Program-made: the position numbers and the translations under genes | In this document: positions 37,302 through 46,076 of the stretch, in pieces | How positions within the stretch are numbered: the first letter of the stretch is position 1 | How the letters are laid out: each line of letters starts with the position of its first letter | Assembly (NCBI RefSeq): GCF_001436275.1 | Contig: NZ_AZEH01000020.1 | Coordinates: 124,001 to 188,000, forward strand | DNA length: 64,000 bases | From: Liquorilactobacillus oeni DSM 19972 | GTDB lineage: Bacteria > Bacillota > Bacilli > Lactobacillales > Lactobacillaceae | Direction: 5' to 3' | Notes under the pieces: generated by a model | Told to the model about the DNA's origin: nothing | The model's database searches: none | Seen by the model: only the letters and a program-made list of their open reading frames with translations

Positions 37302-37943
37302 TTACTGCTTTGTATTGTTCAGACATTTCACTCCATTTTCAAGCCAGTCTAATAACAAAAAACAGTATTCTTTCATTTGAATTGGTGTATCTTTTTGTCC
37401 TGCATATTGTTTTTGAAAATGCTGTCTAATTGTTCTAAAAAAAATACTGTAAATTAGTTCCAGCAAATAACTGTATTCTTCATAATCAGAAATTCGCAAT
37501 TTTTCAGTTTTAGTTAACTCAAACATTTTTAAAGTTGCTCCGCCGTATTTATCATTATGAACCAGATGCTGCTGCCAGTATAAACGATAGTCATGTGCCT
37601 CTGTCATTACACGGTAATATTGTGCGTATGGTCCAGAAGTTACATCATAAATACTTTTTTCAAAAAATAAACGTGCTGCTGCAAAAAGATCTCCTTGTTC
37701 TTGCATAAGCAAATCAGCAAAGAGCTGTCTGCGTTTTTTTTGAAGTATTTCTGCAAAATACAAGTAGCAGTCTAATTTATCTTCAAAATACTGATAAAAA
37801 CTGCCGCGTGCTATTTTTGCATTTTTCACAATTTCACTAATTGAAGAAGCTGCAAAACTCCTGCGCGAAAATTCGTCCTTAATCGCAACAAAGAGCTGCC
37901 TTTTCTTTGCAGGATCTAAGCGAAAAAATGTTTCTTTGGGCAT
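37302..37943 (-). CDS. TetR family regulator of the ABC exporter operon
   Basis: 213 aa. Helix-turn-helix SISEIVKNAKIARGSFYQYFEDKLDCYLYF (about residues 38-67). The rest is a ligand domain with many aromatic residues. It is the first gene of an operon with the two exporter genes, so it most likely represses its own promoter and is released by exported drugs. The palindrome between the promoter and its start supports autoregulation. Confidence 0.87.
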   Translation of the reverse strand: MPKETFFRLDPAKKRQLFVAIKDEFSRRSFAASSISEIVKNAKIARGSFYQYFEDKLDCYLYFAEILQKKRRQLFADLLMQEQGDLFAAARLFFEKSIYDVTSGPYAQYYRVMTEAHDYRLYWQQHLVHNDKYGGATLKMFELTKTEKLRISDYEEYSYLLELIYSIFFRTIRQHFQKQYAGQKDTPIQMKEYCFLLLDWLENGVKCLNNTKQ

Positions 37944-37980
37944 TACTACACCTACTTTTTAAAAATGGCAAACCGTCATG

Positions 37981-37993
37981 TGACAAGGTGTCA
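37981..37993. promoter_or_regulatory. Putative TetR operator
   Basis: TGACAAGGTGTCA is a perfect 5-bp palindrome around AGG. It touches the -10 box at 37993-37998 and lies over the expected transcription start, where a bound repressor would block RNA polymerase. Confidence 0.5.
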
Positions 37994-38021
37994 TTATAAA
38001 TGAAATCATCTATTAAAGCAA
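37993..38021 (-). promoter_or_regulatory. Promoter of the tetR-ABC exporter operon
   Basis: On the minus strand TTGCTT (38016-38021) and TATAAT (37993-37998) are separated by 17 bp, leading straight into the palindrome and the TetR gene. Confidence 0.7.
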
Positions 38022-38051
38022 TCTTGAACCGTTCTGTTATTTTATAAATAA

Positions 38052-38906
38052 TTAACTTGTTTTAATTTCCTGCAGTAGACGTGTCACACCTCCAGCATAA
38101 CTGGAACCAAATTTGTTCAAGTGAAGCATTAAATAATATAAACGGTATAAGTCTAAACGTTGTTCGTATCCTTTTGTAAGAGGTAATACTTTCATGTAAG
38201 ACTGATAAAATTGCTTACTAAATCCACCAAAAACGGTAGTGACACCGATATCAAATTCACGATCGCCAAAAAAAGCAGCGGGATCAATCAGGGCCGGGCG
38301 TTTGTCCGCTAAGAAAAGATAATTCCCACCCCAGAGATCTCCATGAAGCAAAACCGGCTGACTATGATGCTCTTCAAGAAGATGGATAATCTTAGGTCTG
38401 ATTTGTAAATAAAAATTTTTATCTTCCTCATTCCATAACCCTTTTCGCTCTATTGCTGCTGCTAAAACATCTAGACGTTTTCCAACAAATAACTCTATCC
38501 AAGAAGTACTCCACGTATTGTCAAGTGTGATACTGGAACCAGAGTATGGGAAAGAGTAGCCGAATTTACTATTAGGGCTTTTCACCTGATGCAATTTTGC
38601 AACAAGTCTACCCAGGTCAGCTTGTGATCCATTGCCCTGTTCCAAATAATTTAAAAGAAGGTATGCATCGCTGTTAATACGGCCATTTGCAATAACTTCA
38701 GGAGCTAAAACTCCAGCCCTTTTGAAATCATTCAGCCCCGCTATCTCACCTTCATAAAAAGACTTGTCGGCCTGTGGCTGAACCAAAAGAAAGTAAGTCT
38801 TCTCTTTGGTTTGTACACGATAAGCCTGATTAACATCCCCGCCTCCGACTGCTTGAACATTCACAATGTTTTTTAAAGGTAATTGCTGCAACCATTCTCT
38901 TTTCAA
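38052..38906 (-). CDS. Fructosamine kinase family protein
   Basis: 284 aa from a TTG at 38906, with GGGAGG 8 bp upstream; an upstream ATG at 38939 would include that site in the coding region. Kinase-like fold: VGGGDVNQAYRV phosphate loop, LLHGDLWGGNYLF with the catalytic Asp, and ALIDPAAFFGDREFDIGVT metal loop. The family phosphorylates Amadori products (ribulosamine or fructosamine) for protein deglycation. Single gene, co-oriented with the exporter operon. Confidence 0.87.
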   Translation of the reverse strand: MKREWLQQLPLKNIVNVQAVGGGDVNQAYRVQTKEKTYFLLVQPQADKSFYEGEIAGLNDFKRAGVLAPEVIANGRINSDAYLLLNYLEQGNGSQADLGRLVAKLHQVKSPNSKFGYSFPYSGSSITLDNTWSTSWIELFVGKRLDVLAAAIERKGLWNEEDKNFYLQIRPKIIHLLEEHHSQPVLLHGDLWGGNYLFLADKRPALIDPAAFFGDREFDIGVTTVFGGFSKQFYQSYMKVLPLTKGYEQRLDLYRLYYLMLHLNKFGSSYAGGVTRLLQEIKTS

Positions 38907-39116
38907 AATTGGTACCTCCCAATAAAAAATAAAATTCATCCAAAAATAATATTGACCTCATCCATTAATTATATTACTATCTATTTGTAAACGGCATATA
39001 GTATTTGTCTTACTACTATTCTATGCCTTTATTATTATCAAACTAATAATTTGCTTTTGAAAAATAGTTGGTCATATACTGAAACTGGAATAAATAACCA
39101 AGAGGGGGTTTTTTTA

Positions 39117-40520
39117 TTGGCTTATAAAACTATTAATCCATATACAAACGAAGTAGTTAAAGAATATCCGACCGCATCTGCTTCAGAAATTGAAACAACT
39201 TTAAAAAAGGGGGATAAACTCTACCGGGAGTGGCGCAAAGAACCGGCTGCAAACCGTGCTGAAATGCTGCACAAAATTGCAGCACTATTGCGCAAAAACT
39301 CAGAAAAGCTTGCTAAAGTCCTTGTTATCGACATGGGAAAGTTAATCAATGAAGCTCGTGGAGAAGTCGAATTATGTGCGATCATTGCTGACTATTTTGC
39401 CGATCATGGTGCTGAAATGCTCAAACCGACATCTCTATCCTCAAAGGCTGGAAACGCACATGTCGAAAAAGATTCTTTAGGTGTCCTATTGATGGTTGAA
39501 CCATGGAACTTTCCTTACTATCAAATTATGCGTGTTTTTGCGCCTAACTACATGGTTGGAAATCCTATGATTTTAAAGCATTCTTCAAATACACCAAGTT
39601 CAGCAGCAGCATTTGAAAAGGTTGTTAATGACGCAGGTGCTCCGGCTGGAAGCTTTACTAATCTTTTCCTCAGTCATGAACAAGTAACCAAGGTAATTGC
39701 AGACCCACGTGTCCAAGGAGTTGCCTTGACCGGCTCAGAACAAGGCGGTAGTGTCGTTGCAGAAGCTGCTGGAAAATATCTGAAAAAATCGTCCATGGAA
39801 CTAGGTGGAAATGATGCCTTTGTCATCTTAAATGATGCCGATCTTGATCAGGTACTCAAAGTTGCTAAGCGGGCAAGAGCTTATAATGCCGGACAAGTCT
39901 GCACCTCATCAAAACGATTTATCGTTGCAGATAATTTATATGATGAATTCTTAAAACGTCTGGGTGAAGATTTCAAACAGTTAAAACCTGGTGACCCGAT
40001 GAACGAAAAGACTACACTGGCTCCTTTATCAACGGCAGCTGCAAAACAGAAGCTGCAAAAGCAGGTTGATGACGCAATTGCTGCTGGTGCAAAACTTTAT
40101 CAAGGAAATCACCCAATCGACCTTCCCGGACAATTTTTTGAACCTACTATCCTGACGGATATTACTCAAGACAATCCGGCATATTACGAAGAAATGTTTG
40201 GACCGGTTGCACAAGTTTATCGCGTTTCAAGTGAAGAGGAAGCAATCAAATTAGCTAGTGATTCTCATTACGGTCTTGGCGGGATTGTTTTTGCCGGTGA
40301 TCCTAAACATGGTGAAGAAGTTGCAAGCCAAATTGAAACAGGAATGGTTTTTGTCAACACAGTTTTATATACTCTTCCTGAACTTCCATTTGGCGGTATC
40401 AAACGTTCCGGTTATGGACGTGAAATGAGCAGTTTGGGCTTAAACGCTTTTGTTAACGAAAAGCTGATCGTTTCTGTTGATAAACCAGACCTTGGAAATG
40501 CTGCCGGCGCATTATTCTAA
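39117..40520 (+). CDS. Aldehyde dehydrogenase, succinate-semialdehyde type
   Basis: 467 aa from a TTG at 39117, behind GAGGGGG. Catalytic Glu in MELGGNDAFVIL and Cys in YNAGQVCTSSKRF. MVEPWNFPYYQIMRVFAPNYMVGN and ALTGSEQGG are the usual substrate- and cofactor-side motifs of the GabD-like NADP-preferring group. It oxidises a small aldehyde in the cytoplasm; succinate semialdehyde is the family's best known substrate, not proven here. A terminator of the shared TCAAAA family follows. Confidence 0.88.
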   Translation: MAYKTINPYTNEVVKEYPTASASEIETTLKKGDKLYREWRKEPAANRAEMLHKIAALLRKNSEKLAKVLVIDMGKLINEARGEVELCAIIADYFADHGAEMLKPTSLSSKAGNAHVEKDSLGVLLMVEPWNFPYYQIMRVFAPNYMVGNPMILKHSSNTPSSAAAFEKVVNDAGAPAGSFTNLFLSHEQVTKVIADPRVQGVALTGSEQGGSVVAEAAGKYLKKSSMELGGNDAFVILNDADLDQVLKVAKRARAYNAGQVCTSSKRFIVADNLYDEFLKRLGEDFKQLKPGDPMNEKTTLAPLSTAAAKQKLQKQVDDAIAAGAKLYQGNHPIDLPGQFFEPTILTDITQDNPAYYEEMFGPVAQVYRVSSEEEAIKLASDSHYGLGGIVFAGDPKHGEEVASQIETGMVFVNTVLYTLPELPFGGIKRSGYGREMSSLGLNAFVNEKLIVSVDKPDLGNAAGALF

Positions 40521-40594
40521 TAAGCTGTGATGTTAACTATTTAAATAGTACAAATAATTTTATTTTGAAAAAAGCGTTAAAAAAATCTATATTA

Positions 40595-40640
40595 AAAGAG
40601 ACTGGATCAGAATGTAATTTTGATCCGGCCTCTTTTTTTA
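40595..40640 (+). terminator. Terminator after the aldehyde dehydrogenase gene
   Basis: AGAGACTGGATCAGA pairs imperfectly with TTTGATCCGGCCTCT, followed by seven T. It is close in sequence to the terminator half of the dispersed repeat, but no large hairpin precedes it. Confidence 0.8.
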
Positions 40641-40793
40641 TTTTGAAAAACCTGCATGCTTCAGACATTCAAACTTATCTTCTAAACACTAATTATGCAC
40701 AGCAGAAGTTGCTATTAATGCTCGTTTTTATCACATTTTTATCTCTTAAAATATCCTGAAAACATGTTAAAAGTACACAGCATGTCAAAACAA

Positions 40794-43061
40794 CTATTTG
40801 CAGTATTCTCTGAGTGCTGCTCCAGTACGTGAAAGTTCAGCTTCCATTGAATCTTGCGGCTTACCGCTGTACATCAACTTGCCACCATAGGCTCCTGCTC
40901 CTGGGCCAATATCAATCAGCCAATCTGCTGCCATAATGACGTCTAAATTATGTTCAATCAAAACAACAGAATTCCCTTGAGCTACAAGTTCATTAAACAA
41001 CCGCAAAAGTTTGGCGATATCCTTCATGTGCAAACCAGCAGTAGGTTCATCAAAGAGATAGATCTCCCCTTTGTTGTCAAGTTCAAATGCCAGCTTTAAC
41101 CGCTGCAGCTCTCCTCCGGATAAGGTAGTGAGGGGCTGCTCAAGTGTTAAATAATCTAAGCCAACTCGTTTTAATTGGATTAATTTGTTACTGATCAGCT
41201 CTTCTTCTGCAAAAAATTCCAGAGCTTCCCTTACAGAAAAATGCAAAACTTCTGCAATATCTTTACCCTGATAGTGATATCTCAGCGCCTCTTTACTATA
41301 TCTTTTACCTTTGCATAGTTCACATATCTGAACAACAGGGTCCATAAAAGCCATGTTGGTAATTGTCACACCCTTGCCTTTGCACCTTGGGCATGCTCCC
41401 TTGCTATTATAACTAAAAAGTTGGGTCGAAACTTTATTAGCTGCACCGAACAGCTTTCTAATAGCAGGCAAAATATCAAGATAAGTTACCGGTGTAGAAC
41501 GAATGTTAATTCCAACACGATTCTGTGAAAAATCGACGTATGGCTGCTTTAATTTTTTCTTAATGGCAGCTACCAGAGAACTTTTCCCTGAACCGGCTAC
41601 ACCTGAAATAACAGTCATAACTCCTAAAGGAACATCAACATCTATTCCCTTAAGATTATGCAATCTAACATTCGACAAGCGCAATACTCTTGAAATTTTT
41701 CTTTTTCCAGTAAACTGCTTTTCTTTTTTTAACCATCGGGCTGTTAAACAATCGGAAGAAAGCATTTCTTGAAGAGTACCCTTAAAAGTGAGCTCTCCGC
41801 CATCCCTGCCGGCAGCAGGACCCAATTCAACAACATAGTCTGCAAAAGCAATAACAGCAGGATTATGCTCAACAATAATAATTGTATTTCCATTATTTTT
41901 CAGCTTCTTCAAAGCACGTTCCAACAACTTGATATCATGAGGATGCAATCCCACACTTGGTTCATCCAATACGTAAACAAGGTCAGAAAGCGAGCTCGTT
42001 AAATACTTGGCAATCTTTATTCTTTGAGCCTCGCCACCTGAAAGAGTTCCTGTTTGACGTGCAAGAGTTAAATATCCCAGCCCAATATCAATAAGTGCCT
42101 GAACCTTAGTTTGTAGCTGACGAATCACTTCTGCAGCAAGAGGCGCTTGGATGTGATCAAGAAATTTAAGTAGCTCGACTAAGTCTAATTGTGAGACTTC
42201 AGCAATATTCTTGCCCTGGATATGACATGTCAATGATTCTTTTTTGAGCCTTGCTCCATGACATAGAGGACAAGTGCGCTTTGTAACAACATCATTAATC
42301 GCTGCCTGATGATGTTTGCCTTCTTTACTGTATAGAATAGAACGTTTAATCCGTGGAACCAGTCCCTCATATTTAGCAGATTTATACCAAGAAGCTGGGG
42401 GATTTTTCAATTTTTGCTGAGGAGCATGCATCAGCAGTTCATATTCCTCATCCGTATACTGAGCAATCGGTTTATCATTATCAAAGAGCCCACTGTTAGC
42501 ATATCGTTTCCAACGCCAAGTCTGCGGTCCAAAACTGACAAATGTAATTGCGCCTTCATTGAGCGACTTTTGCAAGTCAATAAGCTTATGTTCATCAATA
42601 TCATCGATATACCCCAAGCCTTCACACCGCGGGCACATTCCCTGGGGCAAGTTAAAAGAAAATGTATCTGAATAACCTGAAAAAGGCTGCCCGATACGTG
42701 AATAAAGCAGACGCAGCAATGAGTATATTCCAGTATAGGTTGCAACCGTAGAACGGGCATTGCCAGCCAGTTTTTTTTGTTCTATCACAAGAGCAACCGG
42801 TAAATTGTTAATCTTTTGGACATGCGGCTGACCAAATTTTGGCAGATACTGCTGAGTAAAACTAGGAAAAGTTTCATTCAATTCCCTTCTTGAAAGTGCA
42901 GCTAAAGTGTCAAATACAAGTGATGATTTGCCTGAACCGGACAAGCCTACAAAGACACTGATTTTCTTTTTAGGAATCTTAAGGTTGACATGCTGCAGAT
43001 TATTTTGCTGCGCGTTATAAATATCAATTGATCCATTTTCAAAAATATCCTGTTTATCCAC
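40794..43061 (-). CDS. UvrA-like ABC ATPase, short paralogue
   Basis: 755 aa from a GTG at 43061 behind GGAGGGG. Two ABC modules: Walker A GLSGSGKSS and GVAGSGKSS, signatures LSGGEAQR and LSGGELQR, Walker B VLDEPSVGLH and FDEPTAGLH. Zinc clusters CPRCEG, CPLCHG and CPRCKG with CELCKG are present. Housekeeping UvrA is about 940 aa; the missing length lies in the insertion region where UvrB binds. Similar short UvrA2 proteins are linked to resistance to DNA-binding antibiotics. That role is inferred. Divergent from the candidate small RNA and degV. Confidence 0.87.
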   Translation of the reverse strand: MDKQDIFENGSIDIYNAQQNNLQHVNLKIPKKKISVFVGLSGSGKSSLVFDTLAALSRRELNETFPSFTQQYLPKFGQPHVQKINNLPVALVIEQKKLAGNARSTVATYTGIYSLLRLLYSRIGQPFSGYSDTFSFNLPQGMCPRCEGLGYIDDIDEHKLIDLQKSLNEGAITFVSFGPQTWRWKRYANSGLFDNDKPIAQYTDEEYELLMHAPQQKLKNPPASWYKSAKYEGLVPRIKRSILYSKEGKHHQAAINDVVTKRTCPLCHGARLKKESLTCHIQGKNIAEVSQLDLVELLKFLDHIQAPLAAEVIRQLQTKVQALIDIGLGYLTLARQTGTLSGGEAQRIKIAKYLTSSLSDLVYVLDEPSVGLHPHDIKLLERALKKLKNNGNTIIIVEHNPAVIAFADYVVELGPAAGRDGGELTFKGTLQEMLSSDCLTARWLKKEKQFTGKRKISRVLRLSNVRLHNLKGIDVDVPLGVMTVISGVAGSGKSSLVAAIKKKLKQPYVDFSQNRVGINIRSTPVTYLDILPAIRKLFGAANKVSTQLFSYNSKGACPRCKGKGVTITNMAFMDPVVQICELCKGKRYSKEALRYHYQGKDIAEVLHFSVREALEFFAEEELISNKLIQLKRVGLDYLTLEQPLTTLSGGELQRLKLAFELDNKGEIYLFDEPTAGLHMKDIAKLLRLFNELVAQGNSVVLIEHNLDVIMAADWLIDIGPGAGAYGGKLMYSGKPQDSMEAELSRTGAALREYCK

Positions 43062-43295
43062 TTCTACCCCTCCATATTCAAGTCTTATTCTCTCACAAAA
43101 CAAGTTGGAAAGTGTTACACTTTTTTGCCCCAAATAAGCTATACTTGTTCCACTAAAACTGTTTTAGAAAAAACACCGCAATCTTTTACATTTCTTTAAT
43201 ACTTTAATAAAAATTAAAATGTATCATCATAAATAATTCATATTTTAGCAGTATTATTTATTTGTAACCTAGTAAATATATCTTTCCCTTTCCTA

Positions 43296-43432
43296 GTAAG
43301 GTTCAAATAATTTTCCCCCTAAAAAAATTCGTTGAACCTTACAACGTAAGTGTAAACAAAATGCTCCCCAAGCATATTTACTTTTGCACTTACCTAAACG
43401 GTATGTTCTTAACAGAACATACCGTTTTTTTT
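43296..43432 (+). ncRNA. Candidate three-hairpin small RNA
   Basis: Hairpin 1: GTAAGGTTCAA (43296-43306) with TTGAACCTTAC (43332-43342), loop containing TTTTCCCCCTAAAA. Hairpin 2: GTAAGTG (43346-43352) with CACTTAC (43387-43393), inner GTAAA/TTTAC and ATGCT/AGCAT around a CCCCA loop. Hairpin 3: ACGGTATGTTC/GAACATACCGT (43398-43408 with 43415-43425) and seven T, a clear terminator. No coding frame with a ribosome site fits. The segment lies alone between divergent genes. Start and promoter are uncertain. Confidence 0.62.
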
Positions 43433-43615
43433 CGTTTTATAAGAATACAAAAAACTGTGTTCAACTTTTATTTCTGGTATACTTTAGTTAACGTAAGTGT
43501 ATCATACCTAGACATACGTTTTATGTTTGGTTGAATACCAAACTATAACGTGTATAATAAACATGTAAAATTAATTTTCAAGACTGGAAACCACGAACTA
43601 AGGAGTTTAACGAGA

Positions 43616-44482
43616 ATGACAAAAGCCATAAAAATACTAACTGATTCATCTGTACAATTAACAGCTGAAGAAATAAAGAAGTATAACATCCATATTATTC
43701 CTCTTTCTATTGAAATTGAAGGTAAAACATATATCGATGGCGTTGATATTACACGTGCAGAACTTATCTCTCAGCTCCACGACAAAAAGTTTCCTAAAAC
43801 AAGTCAGCCTGCTTTAGGAAAATTCGTCGAAACATATGATAAACTAGGTGCTGATGGCAGCGAAGTATTGGCAATTGTTCTTTCCGACGTTCTTAGCGGG
43901 ACATTTGAAACAGCACAAACAGCGGCTAAAATGTCTCAAACAGCGGTCACTGTTATCAATAGCAAATCAACAGATCGAGGGCTTGCTTATCAGGTACTTG
44001 CGGCTGCCAAGGATATCCAAGACGGGAAAACAATTCCTGAAATACAAAAACACTGTCTTGAGATCTTTAAAAAAACCCGCGTGAATGTTTTAATTGATAG
44101 TCTTGATTACCTTGTAAAAGGAGGGAGAGTCAGCCGCTTTGCCGGAGCTGTAACTAAATTGATTAATTTAAAAGTGATAGTTGAATTGCGTGAAAAAAGT
44201 CTGGACGTAGTCGTTAAAGGACGCAGCCGCAAAACTTTTGTTAAATTTTACGAAAAGCTTGCTGCTTACCATTCAGAAAAAAATCCGATTCTTGATCTCG
44301 CACTTTCTCATGTTGATGCAGATAAAGATTTTCTAGACCGCATCAGACAAACACTCCTTAATGGCAACAAGAATGCAGCTTTCCTGGAGAATTTAACAAG
44401 CCCGATTATTATGACGCATACCGGGCTTAATGCGGTGGGAATAATTACCTTATCCGAAAATGAAGAACCTGCAGAACTTTAG
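43616..44482 (+). CDS. DegV family fatty-acid-binding protein
   Basis: 288 aa from the ATG at 43616, after AAGGAG. IKILTDSSVQLTAEEIKKYNI at the start, KTSQPALGKFVETY and LSGTFETAQTAA in the middle and SLDYLVKGGRVSRF are the known lipid-binding signatures of DegV/FakB. FakB proteins hand exogenous fatty acids to FakA for phosphorylation. A possible promoter (TTGAAT, 16 bp, TATAAT at 43552-43557) lies ahead. A terminator follows. Confidence 0.9.
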   Translation: MTKAIKILTDSSVQLTAEEIKKYNIHIIPLSIEIEGKTYIDGVDITRAELISQLHDKKFPKTSQPALGKFVETYDKLGADGSEVLAIVLSDVLSGTFETAQTAAKMSQTAVTVINSKSTDRGLAYQVLAAAKDIQDGKTIPEIQKHCLEIFKKTRVNVLIDSLDYLVKGGRVSRFAGAVTKLINLKVIVELREKSLDVVVKGRSRKTFVKFYEKLAAYHSEKNPILDLALSHVDADKDFLDRIRQTLLNGNKNAAFLENLTSPIIMTHTGLNAVGIITLSENEEPAEL

Positions 44483-44506
44483 GCTTATTTAGCCTCTAAT
44501 ACAAAC

Positions 44507-44551
44507 TCAAAGAACTATGACAAAACATGAATTTTGCCATAGCTCTTTTTA
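44507..44551 (+). terminator. Terminator after degV-like gene
   Basis: AAAGAACTATGACAAAA pairs with TTTTGCCATAGCTCTTT, with one or two mismatches, then T-run. Again related to the shared TCAAAA hairpin. Confidence 0.8.
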
Positions 44552-44686
44552 ATTATCTTGCAATATTGTGTCAAAAACGTCAATCAAAACTGATAATAAC
44601 AGTTAATACTTAACACATACAAAATAGGTAATATACCTTTACCCTTAGTATTACCATAGTACAATGTCAAAATCGTGTACTCTAAA

Positions 44687-45907
44687 TCAGATGGTTTTCA
44701 GTTTCATAAGTTTTGTCCGCAACTTTTCATCAGCTGCAAAAATATAAAGCCCCTTGCGTGCACGAGTCAACAAGACATACATAGCATTCAGCATAACTTG
44801 CTCTTTAAATTTTTGCAGTTTTTCTGTTGAATCTGCCTGCTGCTTCAATCCATTAAATGCAGCCTGATCCTCATAAAACTCAGGCCTCAACAGTAAACAA
44901 TTTCTTTGTTCGTCATAACTCACACTTGGACCGAGAATTACACCTGCATAGTTAAGATCGAAACCTTGTATTGTATAAACGGATCCGACTTCAGCTACAG
45001 TATCTTTTCGTTCTGCCCACGGCAGTTTTTCAGTAGGCTTACTTCTATCCCAACGAATCCTCAGGTTACCAGCTGTAACAAAATAATCTTTACCATCTAA
45101 GCGATAAGGATAATCGTATGTAGCAAGTAATCTGCTTAAACCTACTTCACGGTCATGTTTCTTAATTAATGTATACATTTGCTGAGCATTATCCACAATA
45201 CGGAAATCAAATTTCTGTTTATGCGGAAATGGCATGATCATTTTATTCGTAAATGCTGTAAGCCACTTTTTAACATCAGGTTCAGCTTGTACTCTAAACT
45301 GCGCAGTCAGCTTAAAAATCTGCACGTCACAGCTTTTTGTTATCTGTGCAAGCCTTTTAGAAGTCCATAAGCTTTTTCCCTTTAAAACTTGATTAACATC
45401 AAAGACCAAAATAATGACCCGGCTGTATTTAATAATTTCCTCCAACTGATTGTCATGTTCAAAGTGATTATAGCGGTCTTTTTTAGTTAAAAGCAGGTGA
45501 GCTTCATCTATCAAAACAATATCTGCCGTTTTTCCTTCTTTTTCCATTCTATTAATAAAAGTTGTTGGCCGCTCAAATTCTTTTTTTAAAAGGTAATGAT
45601 CAGTACCGGCAACATTTTTGTACAGCTTTAACATTTCCGGATGATTAACCAATAAATAATTTTTAGTATTGTAAAGTCCAGATTCCTTTTGAACTTTGAC
45701 TTTTTTTTGCAATTGTGAAAAAAGAGAACTCATCACTAGGCTTTTCCCTGTTCCAGCGTTGCCTTCGACAATGAAAATGCGTTTTCTATCGCAATTGTGC
45801 TGTTTTTCGCAAAAAGCAAGTATTTCTTTTTTTAGGTTCAGCTGTTCTCTGGTCAAATTTTTAGAAGGAGCAATCTTTTTTACTGCTTCATTATCATTAA
45901 CAATCAT
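44687..45907 (-). CDS. DUF2075-type P-loop ATPase (helicase superfamily 1-like)
   Basis: 406 aa from the ATG at 45907, after GAGGGAAA. Walker A VEGNAGTGKSLVM near residue 48, Walker B VLIDEAHLLL, and later YTIQGFDLNYAGVILGP and LLTRARKGLYIF, which match SF1 helicase motifs V and VI. DUF2075 proteins are often found beside nucleases or restriction genes; here it stands alone between degV and the polysaccharide cluster. Function unknown. Confidence 0.8.
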   Translation of the reverse strand: MIVNDNEAVKKIAPSKNLTREQLNLKKEILAFCEKQHNCDRKRIFIVEGNAGTGKSLVMSSLFSQLQKKVKVQKESGLYNTKNYLLVNHPEMLKLYKNVAGTDHYLLKKEFERPTTFINRMEKEGKTADIVLIDEAHLLLTKKDRYNHFEHDNQLEEIIKYSRVIILVFDVNQVLKGKSLWTSKRLAQITKSCDVQIFKLTAQFRVQAEPDVKKWLTAFTNKMIMPFPHKQKFDFRIVDNAQQMYTLIKKHDREVGLSRLLATYDYPYRLDGKDYFVTAGNLRIRWDRSKPTEKLPWAERKDTVAEVGSVYTIQGFDLNYAGVILGPSVSYDEQRNCLLLRPEFYEDQAAFNGLKQQADSTEKLQKFKEQVMLNAMYVLLTRARKGLYIFAADEKLRTKLMKLKTI

Positions 45908-46076
45908 TTCTTATTTCCCTCTTACTCACTTGAAATTAAGTCGTTACTTTACCTATTTTCAAAAAAATCACATAAATAACAATTAAACAAGACAGTTTTT
46001 TGTTAAAAACAGTAAACGTTTTTATTTATTCTTTTAACACAAATATCTAGACTTTTTCAATGTAGTAATTCTGCAC

